NCBI GenBank assembly: GCA_934276485.1
Contig: CAKQTE010000140.1
Coordinates: 1-22,451 of the forward strand
DNA from: an uncultured Spirochaetales bacterium
GTDB lineage: Bacteria; Spirochaetota; Spirochaetia; Sphaerochaetales; Sphaerochaetaceae
Length of the DNA stretch: 22,451 bases
Direction: 5' to 3'
Part shown: one piece after another, positions 21,302 through 22,451 of the stretch
Numbering within the stretch: position 1 is the first letter of the stretch
How the letters are laid out: each line of letters opens with the position of its first letter
The notes under the pieces: model-generated
Told to the model about the DNA's origin: nothing
The model's database searches: none
What the model saw: the letters and a program-made list of their open reading frames with translations, nothing else
Made by a program: the position numbers and the translations under genes

Positions 21302-21899
21302 TGAATTGGACACACCAGCTCTAATGGTTGATTACGAGATAGTTAAGAACAATATCTGCAAAGAACAACTTCTTGCAAATACATATGGAAAAAAACTACG
21401 TCCACATATAAAGACACACAAGAATGTTAAGTTTGCTCAGATGCAGATTGATGCAGGTGCAGTAGGAATCTGTACTGCAAAAGTATCTGAAGCAGAAGTG
21501 ATGGTTTATGGTGGCATTAAGGATATTCTTATTGCAAATGAAATTGTTGGAGAAGAAAAACTTAGTAAACTCGTCTATCTTGCTCATATGGCAAAGATAT
21601 CAACACTTGTAGATAGTCTTGATGTCCTTATTCCTCTTTCAAAAGCTGCACGAGAAGAATCCGTTCATATTGGAGTATATGTTGAAATTGACCTTGGTGA
21701 TAATCGATGTGGTACTTCAATAGAAGATTCCTATGAACTTGCTAGGAAAATCGAAGAAGATCCATTTTTGGATTTCTTGGGAATAGAGACATTTGGTGGT
21801 TTCGTATTCCATACAAAGGATAAAGAAACAGAAGAAGAAAATGTTGAAAAGTTAAGATCTCAAATACAGAAAATAATTCGACCTGTGCGGATGACTTAA
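21291..21899 (+). pseudogene. D-threonine aldolase/D-serine dehydratase-like gene, truncated by an insertion sequence
   Basis: The frame encodes the N-terminal half of a PLP-dependent alanine-racemase-like barrel: Asp-Thr-Pro-Ala at 7-10 and the cofactor motif Arg37-Pro-His-Ile-Lys-Thr-His-Lys44, with the Schiff-base lysine presumably Lys41. Gly-Thr and Glu-Ile-Asp-Leu-Gly-Asp-Asn-Arg-Cys-Gly segments further on are typical of the D-threonine aldolase/D-serine dehydratase group. The start is ATG 21291 with AGGAG at 21281-21285; a GTG at 21285 is inside that site. Relatives have about 360-380 residues. Here only about 196 native residues remain before the terminal repeat at 21879, after which six residues come from the insertion sequence. 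The C-terminal metal-binding domain is missing, so the product is probably inactive. Its intact form would process the D-amino acids released by the deacylase. Confidence 0.85.
21879..21890 (-). repeat. Terminal inverted repeat of insertion sequence, right copy
   Basis: CGACCTGTGCGG is the exact reverse complement of 113-124. It lies five bases beyond the transposase stop codon and interrupts the aldolase-like gene. Confidence 0.75.
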
Positions 21900-22451
21900 G
21901 CTACTAAACTTGTTTTTACCTTTCTACCGTATTGCGTTAAATCCATAGAAACATCACGTTCCTGTATCCATAATCTCAGGGTATTGTTCCTATAGGCAGC
22001 GCTCAGAGCTGCTAAAGCACCGCTTCCATTATTTGACCAGCTCATGCCGTTGTGCTTCTGCCTGTCAGCAACAACAAGGTCATTGCTCTTTTCCGCAGCA
22101 TTCGAGCTGAGCCTGAGATTGAAGGCCCTGCGTATTGCATGGCAGCAGATGTTCTCCCTCTTTCTTTCGAGGTAAGCACACATATCATCAATAATATCCT
22201 GGTTCTTGATCATCGATTTCGGGAAACTCCTGACATATGCCACTGCACCATCCACATCGCCAACCCATAGATAGCTGAGGATCTTCTTGATTATCGGACC
22301 TTTCTTGTCTTTTGGTAGCTTGATGCACATGGAGCAGAACTCCTTTACGCGCTTTGCAAGATGAAACCAATCGAGAATAAGGACGTATGGTCTCCAGGAG
22401 AAGAACTTCTCTGCATAGTCCTTGATCTCCTTCGCACCGTCAGAGAGAAAC
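21896..22451 (-). CDS. Transposase, C-terminal part (ISLre2/UPF0236-like, family uncertain)
   Basis: The minus-strand frame is open from the right edge to the TAA at 21896-21898, about 184 residues. The ATG at 22330 is internal, because the frame upstream of it carries conserved sequence: Leu-Ser-Asp-Gly-Ala-Lys-Glu-Ile, then Leu-Asp-Trp-Phe-His-Leu-Ala-Lys-Arg-Val, which looks like the catalytic Asp region and the Asp-x-x-His element of Mutator/ISLre2-like DDE transposases. Later come Tyr-Leu-Glu-Arg-Lys-Arg-Glu-Asn, Ser-Ser-Asn-Ala-Ala-Glu-Lys-Ser-Asn and Asn-Gly-Met-Ser-Trp-Ser. The assignment to ISLre2 is by remembered resemblance and may be wrong; that it is a transposase is supported by the terminal repeat and by the gene it disrupts. 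No frameshift is visible in this part. Confidence 0.75.
   Translation of the reverse strand, partial: FLSDGAKEIKDYAEKFFSWRPYVLILDWFHLAKRVKEFCSMCIKLPKDKKGPIIKKILSYLWVGDVDGAVAYVRSFPKSMIKNQDIIDDMCAYLERKRENICCHAIRRAFNLRLSSNAAEKSNDLVVADRQKHNGMSWSNNGSGALAALSAAYRNNTLRLWIQERDVSMDLTQYGRKVKTSLVA

Larger units (their letters stand above)
21879..22451 (-). mobile_element. Insertion sequence (right), cut by the window edge
   Basis: The element runs from the terminal repeat at 21879-21890 past the right edge. By hand count, about half of the bases in 21961-22260 are G or C, against roughly a third just left of the junction, which suggests recent arrival from elsewhere. Its other end and any target duplication are outside the window. 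Confidence 0.8.

Noticed and set aside
1..22451. CRISPR array, tRNA or rRNA gene, prophage genes
   Set aside because: No regularly spaced repeats, cloverleaf sequences or rRNA-like stretches were noticed, and all long frames belong to metabolic, regulatory or transposase families.

Overview
The window looks like a stretch of catabolic genes from an A+T-rich bacterium, most likely a spirochaete of the Sphaerochaeta/Treponema type. The strongest hint is the three exported binding proteins: their signal peptides end in short Phe-Ala or Phe-Ala-Gln-Gly/Phe-Ala-Gly-Gly style junctions followed by Gly/Ser/Ala-Glu stretches and lack a lipobox cysteine, a pattern common in that group. This placement is an inference. 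No rRNA, tRNA or CRISPR array was seen, and no gene-free stretch exceeds 300 bases.

Layout. (1) Positions 1-124 are the end of an insertion sequence (35-codon tail of a transposase plus a terminal sequence). (2) Positions 137-8007 hold a GntR-controlled module: a xylulokinase-type sugar kinase, a terminator, then an operon with a sugar-type (CUT1) binding protein, two permeases, an M24/creatinase-fold hydrolase, a DMT-type transporter and a GntR/HutC repressor, closed by a terminator. The palindrome TGTATATACA sits in both promoters and is the likely operator. (3) Positions 8068-15367 hold a ROK-controlled module: a NitT/TauT-type ABC transporter (permease, ATPase, binding protein) with a Gfo/Idh/MocA dehydrogenase, a xylose-isomerase-like TIM barrel, a ROK regulator and a phosphoglucose-isomerase paralogue with an altered phosphate loop. 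A 29-bp palindrome lies just after the promoter. (4) Positions 15356-21899 hold an IclR-controlled module: a small zinc-ribbon membrane protein and the IclR gene on the minus strand, and divergently a tripartite tricarboxylate transporter (tctB, tctA, tctC), an N-acyl-D-amino-acid deacylase and a D-threonine-aldolase-like gene. (5) The last gene is cut by a second insertion sequence at 21879-22451.

How they work together. Each module pairs one importer with one or more hydrolases/oxidoreductases and its own regulator, so the region reads as three adjacent nutrient-acquisition cassettes: a sugar or sugar conjugate, an anionic or otherwise unusual sugar, and N-acylated D-amino acids. Substrates are inferred, not proven. 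The two insertion-sequence ends carry the same 12-bp terminal sequence in inverted orientation and bracket the whole 21.7-kb block, although their transposases have diverged.
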